Part shown: positions 40,380 through 49,800 of the stretch, piece by piece
How the letters are laid out: each line of letters starts with the position of its first letter
Position numbering within the stretch: position 1 is the stretch's first letter
From: Bradyrhizobium sp. 200
Lineage (GTDB): Bacteria > Pseudomonadota > Alphaproteobacteria > Rhizobiales > Xanthobacteraceae
DNA length: 64,000 bases
Reading direction: 5' to 3'
Assembly (NCBI RefSeq): GCF_023100945.1
Contig: NZ_CP064689.1
Span: 9,034,001 to 9,098,000 of the forward strand
Position numbers and translations under genes: made by a program
Notes under the pieces: model-generated
What the model saw: only the letters and a program-made list of their open reading frames with translations
What the model was told of the DNA's origin: nothing
Databases searched by the model: none

Positions 40380-40895
40380 ATGGCGGTCGATCCGCGAGCG
40401 GAGAGCGCGCCGAAAAAAGCCGCGCGGCTGGACCTTTTCAAATTCGTACCGTTTCGGCTCAACCGGCTGGCGGCGGAAGTCAGTTCCGCGCTCTCGGCCG
40501 AGTATGCGGCCCGCTATGGGCTCGACATTCCGGAATGGCGCGTGCTGGCGACGCTCGGCTTCCGCCACGATGCCTGCAGCGCGCAATACATCGCCCAATG
40601 CACCCGCACCCACAAATCCACCATCAGCCGCGCGGTCACGTCGCTGATGAAGCGAGAGATCGTCGAGCGCGTCGAGAATGAGGACGACCGCCGCGAATTC
40701 CGCCTGCGCCTGACACGCAAGGGCGCCGCGCTCTATGAGGAACTGATTCCGCGCCTGTTGCGCAGGGAGCAGGAAATCCTTTCATGCCTCTCCGCGCAGG
40801 AACGGCGCGATTTCGCGCGGCTGCTCGGCAAGATCGAGGAAGGCCTCGATCTGGTGCAGACCAGTGAAGAGGCCGATGCGAAGGAAGCCTACTGA
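40380..40895 (+). CDS. MarR-family transcriptional regulator
   Basis: A 171-residue winged-helix repressor (ATG 40380 preferred; TTG 40356 is in frame). The DNA-binding region is GFRHDACSAQYIAQCTRTHK with recognition helix STISRAVTSLMKREIVE, and the wing is NEDDRREFRLRLTRKG. It is divergent from the FAD hydroxylase operon, so it most likely represses that operon and responds to an aromatic ligand. The two nearby hairpins in the gap are candidates for its control region. Confidence 0.9.
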   Translation: MAVDPRAESAPKKAARLDLFKFVPFRLNRLAAEVSSALSAEYAARYGLDIPEWRVLATLGFRHDACSAQYIAQCTRTHKSTISRAVTSLMKREIVERVENEDDRREFRLRLTRKGAALYEELIPRLLRREQEILSCLSAQERRDFARLLGKIEEGLDLVQTSEEADAKEAY

Positions 40896-40900
40896 CCGGC

Positions 40901-41245
40901 TTACTTCACTGCCGTCACCACAATCTCCACGATGTGCGGCGGTTCGAGATCGACGCCGATGCAGGCGCGCATCGGCGGGTTCCTGGTATCGACCCATTCA
41001 TCCCAGGCGCGGTTCATCTCGCCCTTGCGCTTGATGTCGGTGATATAGACGATTGCCGAGAGGATTTTGCTCTTGTCCGTGCCGCACAGCGCGAGGCTTT
41101 CGTCGATCCGGGCGAGCGCCTTTGCGCTCTGCTCGTACATCGAGGGACTGACCGGATCGGGCGCGACGGCCACCGTAAAAACCAGATCGTCGTGAGCGAC
41201 GGCGCGGCTGCGGGTAGGCGTGAGCCCGGCAAAACGATGGATCAT
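40901..41245 (-). CDS. RidA-family protein
   Basis: A 114-residue YjgF/YER057c/UK114-family protein. It has LVFTVAVAPDP, QSAKALARIDESLALCGTDKSKILSAIVYI and the conserved arginine in NPPMRACIGVDL, where the Arg binds the carboxylate of enamine/imine substrates in true RidA deaminases. It follows the MarR gene convergently after six bases and is the last of three minus-strand genes (lactonase-like, dehydrogenase, RidA) with a 13-base gap from the dehydrogenase gene. The exact substrate is unknown. Confidence 0.9.
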   Translation of the reverse strand: MIHRFAGLTPTRSRAVAHDDLVFTVAVAPDPVSPSMYEQSAKALARIDESLALCGTDKSKILSAIVYITDIKRKGEMNRAWDEWVDTRNPPMRACIGVDLEPPHIVEIVVTAVK

Positions 41246-41257
41246 GATGGTCTCCGG

Positions 41258-42139
41258 TTAGCGGCCAGCAATATGCTTCGCGATGACAGGGAAATAATTG
41301 TCCCCCGAACCGGCATCGATGGCTTCCTGCAACACCGTGCCGATTAGTTCCGCGCCGCGAATTCTCAATCCGGCGTCGGACGCCAGTTCCAGCGCGTAAG
41401 ACAAATCCTTCAGCGCATATTCGGTCGAGAATGCGCGCTCCGGGAAATTACCCGGCACGATCGCCTTCATGCCGTGATTGCGTAGCGCAAAGCTGTCGGC
41501 CGAGCCCTTTGAAAGCGTATCGAGCAGCAGCTTCGGATCGACGCCATTATGTTTTGCGACCGCAACCGCTTCGGCCAGTGCGTTGACGGTTTCGAACAGC
41601 ACCATGTTGTTGAGAATTTTTGTGACCTGCCCGGCGCCGACATCGCCGCAGAGCGTGACATCAGTGGCAAAGCAGCGGATCAGCGGCTCGATATCGGCGT
41701 ACAGCGCCGGCGTCGTTCCGACCATGACGCTGAGCGTGCCGTCCTGCGCCGCCTGCCGCGTGCGTGCGATCGGCGCATCGGCCCAGGAAGCGCCCCTGGC
41801 CTGCAATTGCTTGGCGAAATCGCGGGTCTGGCTGACCGAGGAGGTGCCGAGATCAACGACGACCTGCCCGCTCCGGATGTTCTTGAGAATGCCGTCGCCC
41901 TCGAACACCGCGCGCACATGTTTCGCGCTCGGCAGGCACAGGAACAGCAAATCGTTTTGTTTGATGACATCGGCAACGGAAGCCGCGACGTCGGCGCCGT
42001 CGGCCCGCAGCCGCGCCAACGGCTCAGCCGACAGATCAAAGGCAAGGACGCGCTTGCCGCTCTTCTTCACGAGGTTGCGGCAGATCGGCTCGCCCATCAC
42101 GCCGAGGCCGATGAAGCCGAGAGTCCTGTATTCCGACAT
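41258..42139 (-). CDS. NAD(P)-dependent beta-hydroxyacid dehydrogenase (HIBADH/GarR family)
   Basis: A 293-residue enzyme that starts at ATG 42139. The Rossmann motif is TLGFIGLGVMGEPICRNLVK. The substrate-binding stretch reads DLGTSSVSQTRDFAKQL, and the catalytic lysine lies in GDVGAGQVTKILNNMVLFE, as in 3-hydroxyisobutyrate and tartronate semialdehyde reductases. Such enzymes oxidise or reduce small beta-hydroxyacids. It is between the lactonase-like and RidA genes in one transcription unit, suggesting a small catabolic set. The substrate is not defined. Confidence 0.9.
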   Translation of the reverse strand: MSEYRTLGFIGLGVMGEPICRNLVKKSGKRVLAFDLSAEPLARLRADGADVAASVADVIKQNDLLFLCLPSAKHVRAVFEGDGILKNIRSGQVVVDLGTSSVSQTRDFAKQLQARGASWADAPIARTRQAAQDGTLSVMVGTTPALYADIEPLIRCFATDVTLCGDVGAGQVTKILNNMVLFETVNALAEAVAVAKHNGVDPKLLLDTLSKGSADSFALRNHGMKAIVPGNFPERAFSTEYALKDLSYALELASDAGLRIRGAELIGTVLQEAIDAGSGDNYFPVIAKHIAGR

Positions 42140-42164
42140 TGTTTTTCTAGAGCCTGTCTTTTCG

Positions 42165-42971
42165 TTATTTTGCGAAGGAGCGTGATGGCGCGAGATGCAG
42201 CGCGAACGCATCGACCTTGTCGCTGGCGCGCGGATAGATCTCGCTTACGATCGGATCATGACCGGGAATGAAACGGTCGGGATGGCCGGCCAGCCGCTCG
42301 ACGATTTCCCAGCCCTCCGCCATGTCGCCGACATTGTAGACGATCGGAAACGGGCTGCGCTTATGCAGATTGGCGTAGTAATGCGACGCGTCCGACGCCA
42401 GCACCACGGGCCCGCGCGCGGTTTCCACGCGCACCACCTGCAACCCGTCGGAATGGCCGCCGACGCGGTGCACTGTCACGCCGGGCGCGATCTCGCCGTC
42501 GCCGGAATGGAAGGTGACGCGCTCGCCATAGACATGGCGCACCATCGTGGTGACGTGCTCGACCGAAAACGGATGCCGCAGCATGCCGTTGCACATGCAG
42601 CGCCCGGTCGCGTAGCTCATCTCGCGGTCCTGCAGATGAAACCGCGCGTTCGGGAAGCGATCGAGATTGCCGGCGTGGTCGTAATGCAAATGGGTGACGA
42701 TCACGTCGCGAATCGTGTCGGCGGCAACGCCGAAATTCGCCAGCGCGTCGACCGGATTGAGCGTGAGCTTGCGCGAGCGCGCCTTCGCCTCTTCGGCATT
42801 GAAGCCGGTATCGACCAGGATGTCGCGACCGCCCCCTCGGATCAGCCAGACGAAATAATCCAGGTCCTGCGCCGTGGTCTCGTGCGGATCGGGGATCAGA
42901 AAATTCAAATGAGGGGTGCGCGGCGACATCGTCGCATAGCGCAGCGCATAGATTTCGTAGGCATTTCCCAT
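42165..42971 (-). CDS. AHL-lactonase-like metallo-beta-lactamase-fold hydrolase
   Basis: A 268-residue MBL-fold hydrolase from ATG 42971 (AAGGTG upstream; GTG 42980 is in frame). The full dinuclear motif is present: VIVTHLHYDHAGN (HxHxDH), a later HRVGGHSDGLQVV His, VVLASDASHYY with the bridging Asp, and the final FIPGHDPI His. This is the layout of N-acyl-homoserine lactonases and related lactonases. It leads a three-gene set with the dehydrogenase and RidA, so a metabolic lactone may be the real substrate, and quorum quenching is only one possibility. Confidence 0.87.
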   Translation of the reverse strand: MGNAYEIYALRYATMSPRTPHLNFLIPDPHETTAQDLDYFVWLIRGGGRDILVDTGFNAEEAKARSRKLTLNPVDALANFGVAADTIRDVIVTHLHYDHAGNLDRFPNARFHLQDREMSYATGRCMCNGMLRHPFSVEHVTTMVRHVYGERVTFHSGDGEIAPGVTVHRVGGHSDGLQVVRVETARGPVVLASDASHYYANLHKRSPFPIVYNVGDMAEGWEIVERLAGHPDRFIPGHDPIVSEIYPRASDKVDAFALHLAPSRSFAK

Positions 42972-43296
42972 CGGTGTCACCTTTTCTTGGATGTTTCTTG
43001 GATGCGTGGATTGGCCGATCCCGGCAACAAGCCATTGTCATCCGCAAAGGTCAAACCCGGACGCGAACTGACGGCCGCATGACCGCGCGGCGCACAATGT
43101 GAGAGGCGTCACATTACCGTCGACGGAATCGATTGCGCAAACCTGATCCGCCGAGCTTGCAATCGGTCTCGCCGAACAGCGACGCCCCGCGGCGGGCATG
43201 AAGGCGAAAGGAACTCTGCAGGATCGCCTCGCGACCCATGGCCGACCGTTGCCGTGGCGCCACTTATTCCCTCCATCTGCCGAGTCCTGTCGCGGT
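42972..43296. other. Upstream region of two divergent genes, no gene seen
   Basis: The left part is the leader of the lactonase-like gene. Most of the remainder has no supported open frame; a 70-codon minus-strand frame at 43109-43321 has no ribosome site or recognisable features. The promoter of the caspase-fold gene lies just to the right. Confidence 0.5.
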
Positions 43297-43359
43297 TAAT
43301 TGTCGCAATTAGTGACGACATCGCAAGCAGTTGACGGGCTGCGGGCGCGGTTTGATAAT
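43297..43359 (+). promoter_or_regulatory. Sigma-70-type promoter with upstream palindrome
   Basis: TTGACG (43331-43336) and GATAAT (43354-43359) are separated by 17 bases, a near-consensus housekeeping promoter. Nineteen bases upstream of the -35, TAATTG-TCG-CAATTA (43297-43311) is a perfect palindrome suited to a dimeric activator or repressor. The caspase-fold gene starts 88 bases after the -10. A 12-base direct repeat, CTGGACTGCCGT (twice, 43419-43443), lies in the leader. Confidence 0.65.
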
Positions 43360-43446
43360 GCCGGTAGCGTAGAGTAAGGTCGCCGCGGCGCGAGCTGGCA
43401 TCGGCGCTATTTTGGCTGGACTGCCGTGATCTGGACTGCCGTCATT

Positions 43447-44919
43447 ATGAAAATCCGCCTCGTATTGCTCCTCACATTGCTTTTTTCAGTCGCGTCGGTA
43501 GCCCCGTCGTTCGCCGCCGGTGAGCGCTATGCGCTCGTGATCGGCAACGCGAAATATCCGGACGCCGAGGCGCCGCTGAAGGAGCCGATTAACGATGCGC
43601 GCGACATCGCCGAAGAGCTCAAGCGTGACGGCTTCAATGTCGATATCGGCGAGAACCTGACCGGCGAGCAGATGCGCCGCGCCTTCGATCGCCTGTATGG
43701 CAAGATCAAGCCGGGCTCCGTCGCGCTGATCTTCTTCTCCGGCTTTGGCGTGCAGTCGAGCCGCCAGAGCTACATGATCCCCGTCGATGCGCAGATCTGG
43801 ACCGAGGCCGACGTTCGGCGTGACGGCTTCAGCCTCGAGACGGTGCTGGGCGAGATCAACGGCCGCGGCGCCGGCGTCAAGATCGCGCTGATCGATGCCT
43901 CCAGGCGCAACCCGTTCGAGCGCCGATTCCGCAGCTTTTCAGCCGGCCTTGCGCCGGTGATTGCGCCGAACGGCACACTGGTGATGTATTCGGCCGCGCT
44001 CTCGTCCGTCGTTTCCGACAATGGCAGCGACCGCAGCCTGTTCGTGAAGGAACTGCTGAAGGAAATCCGCACCCCCGATCTGATGGCTGAGGAAACACTG
44101 AATCGCACCCGTGTCGGCGTGACCCGCGCCTCGCGCCAGGAACAGGTGCCGTGGATTTCATCGTCGCTGGCCGAGGATTTCTCCTTCATCCCCAGCGGCT
44201 CAGGCCCGCGGCCGGCGAGCCCGCCGCCGCCTCCGGTAGCCACGGCGCCAGCGCCGCCACCTGCCGCTACGCCCGCTCCTGCACCTCCCCCTGCCCCGGT
44301 GGCCGCACCGGCACCTCCGCCTCCGCCGCCCGCGGCGTCAAAGCCGGTTGAAGCGGCGATTCCGCCGCCGCCACCACCTGCCAAGCCGGCCGAGCCCCCC
44401 AGTCCGACCGCGGTCGCGCTGGCCGACGATCCGACCATCAAGAGCCTGACCACCAAGCTCAACGACAATCCGGACGATGCTGCCGCGCTGTACCGGCGCG
44501 GGCAGGTCTATGCGAGCAAGGGCGCCTACGAACTCGCCATCAAGGACTTCAACAATTCGCTGCGGCTGAACCCGAAGGATGTGGAAGCCTACAACAACCG
44601 CTGCTGGGCACGGACGGTGATCGGCGACCTGCAGGCAGCCTTGAAGGATTGCAACGAGGCGTTGCGGCTGCGACCGAATTTCGTCGACGCGCTCGACAGC
44701 CGTGGCCTCGTCAACCTGAAGAGCGGCCAGAACAAGAATGCAATTGCTGATTTCGACGCGGCCCTGAAGATCAACCCGAGATTGACGTCGTCGCTGTACG
44801 GTCGCGGCCTTGCCAAGAAACGCAACGGCTCGATTCCGGAAGGCGATCTGGATATTAACAATGCGAAGGCGATGGACCCCAATATCGTCAAGGAATTCGC
44901 CGATTACGGGGTGCAATGA
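43447..44919 (+). CDS. Exported caspase-fold (catalytically dead) protein with C-terminal TPRs
   Basis: A 490-residue exported protein; ATG 43447 starts a clean signal peptide (about 1-23, ending SFAA), while GTG 43426 is also in frame. A Peptidase C14 caspase-like domain follows (about 26-230): RYALVIGNAKYPDAEAPLKE, LIFFSGFGVQS and IALIDASRRNPFERRF. In active members these positions read (S)GHG and DACR; here the catalytic His is Phe (residue 100) and the Cys is Ser (residue 152), so it cannot be a cysteine protease. A Pro/Ala-rich linker (about 255-325) leads to four TPRs (about 340-490). It precedes ompA-like and RND genes on the same strand. A scaffold role at the envelope is inferred. 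Confidence 0.9.
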   Translation: MKIRLVLLLTLLFSVASVAPSFAAGERYALVIGNAKYPDAEAPLKEPINDARDIAEELKRDGFNVDIGENLTGEQMRRAFDRLYGKIKPGSVALIFFSGFGVQSSRQSYMIPVDAQIWTEADVRRDGFSLETVLGEINGRGAGVKIALIDASRRNPFERRFRSFSAGLAPVIAPNGTLVMYSAALSSVVSDNGSDRSLFVKELLKEIRTPDLMAEETLNRTRVGVTRASRQEQVPWISSSLAEDFSFIPSGSGPRPASPPPPPVATAPAPPPAATPAPAPPPAPVAAPAPPPPPPAASKPVEAAIPPPPPPAKPAEPPSPTAVALADDPTIKSLTTKLNDNPDDAAALYRRGQVYASKGAYELAIKDFNNSLRLNPKDVEAYNNRCWARTVIGDLQAALKDCNEALRLRPNFVDALDSRGLVNLKSGQNKNAIADFDAALKINPRLTSSLYGRGLAKKRNGSIPEGDLDINNAKAMDPNIVKEFADYGVQ

Positions 44920-45067
44920 CGATTTTTTTGGTTGAAGGCTGGCGGCCCCTCGAACCCTGTGGCGGGCGTCCAGACTAAAGAGAAGCAGCCGACCGCGATT
45001 CAAGGGTCCGGCAGCCGATTTTGATGACGTTGGAACCGCGTGGGAAGCCCGCAGGAGGGGACTGACA

Positions 45068-45745
45068 ATGGCAACGATCTCAGCAGCGAAAACCTTTACC
45101 GCAATCGTCTCGGTGGCGACGCTCGGCGCCGCAATTTCCTTTGGTACGGAAACCGCCCTGGCCCAGGACAAGAACGTCACCGAGGATCAGATCGTCCGTG
45201 CGCTGGCGCCCGAAAAGAAGCCGCTGACCCGCGGCCTTTCAGTCGGCCCGCAGCAGGCCGTCGACCCGACCGTAGCGGCTGCCGAGAGCAAGTTCGTCCA
45301 GAAGTTCCGCGGCCGCTCCACGCGTTCGCTCTCGACCGCCGAGCGTGAGGAGATCGCCGCGATCGTCAAGGACAAGCCGAAGATCGATCTGGAGATTAAC
45401 TTTGACTACAACTCGGCCGATATCAGCGCGAAGTCGCTGCCGTCGGTGCAGGCGCTCGGCCGCGCGCTCACCAACAACGATCTCAAAGGCTCGACCTTTG
45501 TGGTCGCGGGCCATACCGATGCGGCCGGCGGCGAAGCCTATAACCAGGATCTTTCCGAGCGCCGCGCCGATTCGATCAAGCGCTATCTGGTCGACAAATA
45601 CGGCATCAACGGCACCGATCTCGTCACCGTCGGATACGGCAAGAGCAAGCTCAAGGATGCGAGCCAGCCGCTGGCCGAGGTGAACCGCCGCGTCCAGGTC
45701 GTGAACATGGAAAACAAGACCACGGCGTCGAACGCATCCAAGTAA
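45068..45745 (+). CDS. OmpA-family peptidoglycan-associated protein
   Basis: A 225-residue exported protein. It has a signal peptide (about 1-34, ending ALAQ), an extended linker (about 35-105) and a C-terminal OmpA domain (about 110-215). The domain contains IDLEINFDYNSADISAKSLP, FVVAGHTDAAGGEAYNQDLS and ERRADSIKRYLVDKYGI; the Asp and Arg of these motifs bind diaminopimelate of peptidoglycan. There is no N-terminal beta barrel, so it is periplasmic or held at the outer membrane by other means. GCAGGAGG precedes the ATG. A good terminator at 45809-45844 ends the unit. Confidence 0.92.
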   Translation: MATISAAKTFTAIVSVATLGAAISFGTETALAQDKNVTEDQIVRALAPEKKPLTRGLSVGPQQAVDPTVAAAESKFVQKFRGRSTRSLSTAEREEIAAIVKDKPKIDLEINFDYNSADISAKSLPSVQALGRALTNNDLKGSTFVVAGHTDAAGGEAYNQDLSERRADSIKRYLVDKYGINGTDLVTVGYGKSKLKDASQPLAEVNRRVQVVNMENKTTASNASK

Positions 45746-45808
45746 GGGATTGCAAGTAATGGATTGCAAGTAAGGGCGTGGCGCCGACCAATAGTTTCCG
45801 GCTACAAT

Positions 45809-45844
45809 ACGTCCCGCAGCCCCCATGCGGGACGTCTTCGTTTT
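45809..45844 (+). terminator. Rho-independent terminator after the OmpA-like gene
   Basis: ACGTCCCGCA (45809-45818) pairs perfectly with TGCGGGACGT (45826-45835) around GCCCCCA, followed by CTTCGTTTT. Upstream, 45743-45776 holds a short tandem duplication of GGATTGCAAGTAA, including a second and third copy of the stop region. Confidence 0.85.
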
Positions 45845-45918
45845 GGGCTCCATTGCAGGCCTTCGGCCGGCGAGGTGCGCCCTGTTTGATTTGACTTCCA
45901 GTCTGGATTGATCCGGCG

Positions 45919-46842
45919 ATGAAACTCTCCGAATACCTCAAACCTACGCTCGGAGTGGCCTTCGTCGCCGTCCTGGCCGTCGGCTATTACTGGTTCGAGC
46001 ACCGCCCCCGCGCCGAAGAAAAAGACACGCCCGGCCAGGCGCTGGTGATCGTGACCAAATCCACCAATGCGTGCTTCTCCGACATGGTGCGGGTCACCGG
46101 CTTTATCGTGCCGCGCCGCGAGGCGCAGGTCGGCGTCGATCAGGAAGGCTCCCGAGTCACCGATCTGTTCGTCAAGGAAGGCGATACGGTCACTGAAAAT
46201 CAGGAGCTCGCGCGCCTCACCGCGCCGCCACAGCAGCCCGGAGCCCCGGGCGGCAGACAGGGGCCGATCACGCTGCGCGCGCCCGCAGCCGGTCTCGTCA
46301 CCGAGGCCAGGACCGCGGTCGGCGCTCCGGCCTCGCCGCAGGCAGGCCCGATGTTCCGCATTTCCGTGAACAATGAAATCGAGCTCGAGGCCGAAGTGCC
46401 GAGCGTTCATCTGCTCAAGCTCAATCCAGGCGCTACGGTGCGCATCAGCCGTGACGATGCGCCCGACGTCGTCGGCAAGGTCCGGCAGATATCGCCACAG
46501 ATCGACCGCGCCACCCAGCTCGGCAAGGTCCGGATTTCGCTGAACAACAATCCGTCGCTCAAGGTCGGCATGTTTGCGCGCGCCAATATCGATGCCAAGC
46601 GCTCCTGCGGCGTCGCGGTGCCGCGCACCGCCATCGACCGCCTGACCCTGCAGGTCGTGAAGGGCAACACGATCGAGACGCGAAAGGTGCGGGTCGGCCT
46701 GACCTCCGACACCTCAACCGAGATTCTTGAAGGCCTCGACGTCGGCGAAACCGTCGTGGCCGATGCTGGCACCTCTTTGCATGACGGCGACCAGGTCAAG
46801 ACCATGTTCGCCGATGAACTCGAGCGCACGCGGGCACGCTAA
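45919..46842 (+). CDS. RND efflux pump periplasmic adaptor (HlyD/MFP family)
   Basis: A 307-residue membrane-fusion protein with one N-terminal membrane anchor (LGVAFVAVLAVGYYWFEHR). Then come the lipoyl/barrel-sandwich parts (FIVPRREAQVGVDQEG, VTDLFVKEGDTVTENQELAR), a short Gly/Pro insertion in place of a long hairpin, and the beta-barrel and membrane-proximal domains. It links the inner-membrane pump to an outer-membrane channel. Its stop overlaps the pump's ATG by one base (TAATG), so translation is coupled. It is a paralogue of the protein at 61819-62709: both have a -KSxxxCF- start and an SCGVxVP segment. Confidence 0.93.
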   Translation: MKLSEYLKPTLGVAFVAVLAVGYYWFEHRPRAEEKDTPGQALVIVTKSTNACFSDMVRVTGFIVPRREAQVGVDQEGSRVTDLFVKEGDTVTENQELARLTAPPQQPGAPGGRQGPITLRAPAAGLVTEARTAVGAPASPQAGPMFRISVNNEIELEAEVPSVHLLKLNPGATVRISRDDAPDVVGKVRQISPQIDRATQLGKVRISLNNNPSLKVGMFARANIDAKRSCGVAVPRTAIDRLTLQVVKGNTIETRKVRVGLTSDTSTEILEGLDVGETVVADAGTSLHDGDQVKTMFADELERTRAR

Positions 46843-49800
46843 TGGCTTTGAATATCTCGGCATGGTCGATCCGGAACCCGCTGCCTTCGATCGTCTTTTC
46901 GATCATTCTCCTGGTGCTGGGCTGGGTCAGCTTCACCAAGCTCGCGGTGACACGGCTGCCGAGCGCCGACATCCCCGTGATTTCGGTGGCGGTCGCGCAA
47001 TTCGGCGCCGCACCAGCCGAACTGGAATCGCAGGTCACCAAGACCATCGAGGACGGCGTATCCGGCGTCGAGGGCGTGCGGCATATTTCGTCGTCGATCA
47101 CCGACGGCCTGTCGGTGACCACGATCCAGTTCGCGCTGGAGACCAACACCGATCGCGCGCTCAATGACGTCAAGGACGCCGTCACCCGCGTACGTGCCAA
47201 CCTGCCGCAGAACGTCAACGAGCCGCTGATCCAGCGCGTCGACGTGATCGGCCTGCCGATCGTCACCTATGCCGCGATCTCGCCCGGCAAGACGCCGGAG
47301 CAGCTTTCCTACTTCGTCGACGACGTCGTCAAGCGCGCCCTGCAGGGCGTACGCGGCGTGGCGCAGGTCGAGCGCATCGGCGGTGTCGAGCGCGAAATTC
47401 TGGTCTCGCTCGATCCCGACCGGCTGCAGGCCGCAGGCCTCACGGCCGTCAATGTCAGCCAGATCCTGCGCGGCACCAATGTCGACCTTGCCGGCGGCCG
47501 CGCTGAAATCGGCAAGAACGACCAGGCGATCCGCACGCTGGCCGGCGCAAAGACGCTGAACGAACTGGCCGGCACCATGATTCCGCTGTTCGGCGGCGGC
47601 GAGGTCCGGCTCGACGACCTCGGCACCGTCACCGACACCATCGCCGATCGCCGGACCTTTGCCCGCTTCAACGGCGAACCTGTCGTGGCGCTCGGCATCA
47701 AGCGCTCCAAGGGCGCCAGCGACGTGGTGGTGGCCGCCGCCGTGCAGAAGCGCATCGATGCGCTGAAGGTCGCCTATCCCGATGTCGACCTGAAGCTGAT
47801 CGACACTTCGGTCGACTTCACCAAGGGCAATTACGATGCGGCGATCTCGACCCTGTTCGAGGGCGCGATCCTCGCGGTGATCGTCGTGCTGCTGTTCCTG
47901 CGCGATATCAGGGCCACCATCATCGCCGCGATCTCGCTGCCGCTGTCGATCTTCCCGGCGTTCTGGGCGATGGACCTGCTCGGCTTCTCGCTGAACCTGG
48001 TCTCCTTCCTCGCCATCACGCTGTCGACGGGCATTCTGGTCGACGACGCCATCGTCGAGATCGAGAACATCGTGCGCCACATGCGCATGGGCAAGTCGCC
48101 TTATCGCGCGGCACTCGAAGCCGCCGACGAAATCGGCCTCGCCGTGATCGCGATTTCGCTGACCATCATCGCGATCTTCGCTCCCGCCAGCTTCATGTCG
48201 GGGATTGCCGGGCAGTTCTTCAAGCAGTTCGGCATCACGGTGTCCGTGCAGGTGTTCTTCTCGCTGCTTGCCGCGCGCTTTGTCACGCCGGTGCTGGCCG
48301 CCTACTTCCTGAAAGATCACCCGCATGAGGATCCGCCGCCCGGACGCATCCTCCAGACCTACACCAAACTGGTGACCTGGTCGGTGAAGCACTATTTCAT
48401 CACTGTATTGATCGGCTTCGGCGTGTTCGCGGCCTCGATCTGGAGCATCACGCTGCTGCCGCAGGGCTTCCTGCCCGCGCAGGACACCGCGCGCTCGCTG
48501 CTGGCGATGGAGCTGCCGCCGGGCTCGCAGCTTGCCTATACCGAGAAGGTGACGGAGGAAATCGTCGCCCGCCTGCGCAAGCGGCCCGAGGTGAAGAGCA
48601 TCTTCGTCGATGGCGGAAGGGTGCCGCCGGGAACGCAGGAAGTTCGCCGCGCCGCGCTGATCATCAATTACACGCCGAAAGCCGATCGCAAGATCACGCA
48701 GCGGCAGCTCGAACTTGAGATCGGCCAGGAACTGGAAAACGTTCCGGACATCCGTTTCTGGTTCCTCGACGAAAACGGCCTGCGCGCGATTTCGCTCGTC
48801 GTGACCGGTGTCGACAGCAACATCGTCAACAACGTTGCCAGCGAGCTGGCGACGCAGATGAAGCGGATTCCGATCATCGCCAACGTGATTTCGGAAACCT
48901 CGCTCGACCGGCCCGAACTGCGTATCCGGCCGCGAGCCGAGCTCGCGGCGCGACTTGGCGTCTCCACCGAAAGCCTGTCGCAGACGATCCGCGTCGCCAC
49001 CATCGGCGACGTCGGTCCGGCGTTGGCGAAATTCGATGCCGGCGACCGTCAGGTGCCGATCCGCGTCCAGCTCGAGGACAGCGCGCGCAGCGACCTGCAG
49101 ATGCTGCAGCAATTGCGGGTACCGCTTGGCCAGCGCGGCGAACGCGGCGGCGTGCCGCTGTCGGTGGTCGCCGACATCCAGCTCGACCAGGGCCCGACCA
49201 GCATCAACCGTTACGACCGCGAACGGCAGGCGACGGTCGCCGCCGACCTCGTCGGCAACGCCGCGCTCGGCGACGCCACCAAGATGATCTACGACCTTCC
49301 GGTCATGAAGAGCCTGCCCAAGGGCGTGAAGGTCAGTCCGTCGGGCGACGCCGAGAGCCTGAACGAATTGTCGGAAGGCTTTGCCACCGCCATCACCGCC
49401 GGCCTGATGATGGTCTATGCGGTGCTGGTGCTGCTGTTCGGCACGTTCCTGCAGCCGATCACCATCCTGTTCTCGCTGCCGCTCTCGATCGGCGGCGCGA
49501 TCGCAGCATTGCTGCTGACCGGCAAGCAGCTCACGACGCCGGTGTGGATCGGCATCTTGATGCTGATGGGCATCGTGACCAAGAACGCGATCATGCTGGT
49601 GGAGTTCGCGGTCGAGGCGATCCGCGAAGGCAAGAAGCGCGACGAGGCCATCATCGACGCCGGCATGAAGCGCGCGCGCCCGATCGTGATGACGACGATC
49701 GCGATGGCCGCGGGCATGATGCCGTCAGCACTTGCGTTTGGTGCCGGCGGCGAATTCCGCTCGCCGATGGCGCTCGCCGTGATTGGCGGCCTGATCTTCT

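Noticed and set aside
46839..49112. 757-codon open frame on the minus strand opposite the RND pump gene
   Set aside because: It is antisense to a well-supported pump gene, its translation is Arg/Asp/His-rich without motifs, and long antisense frames are expected in high-GC DNA.
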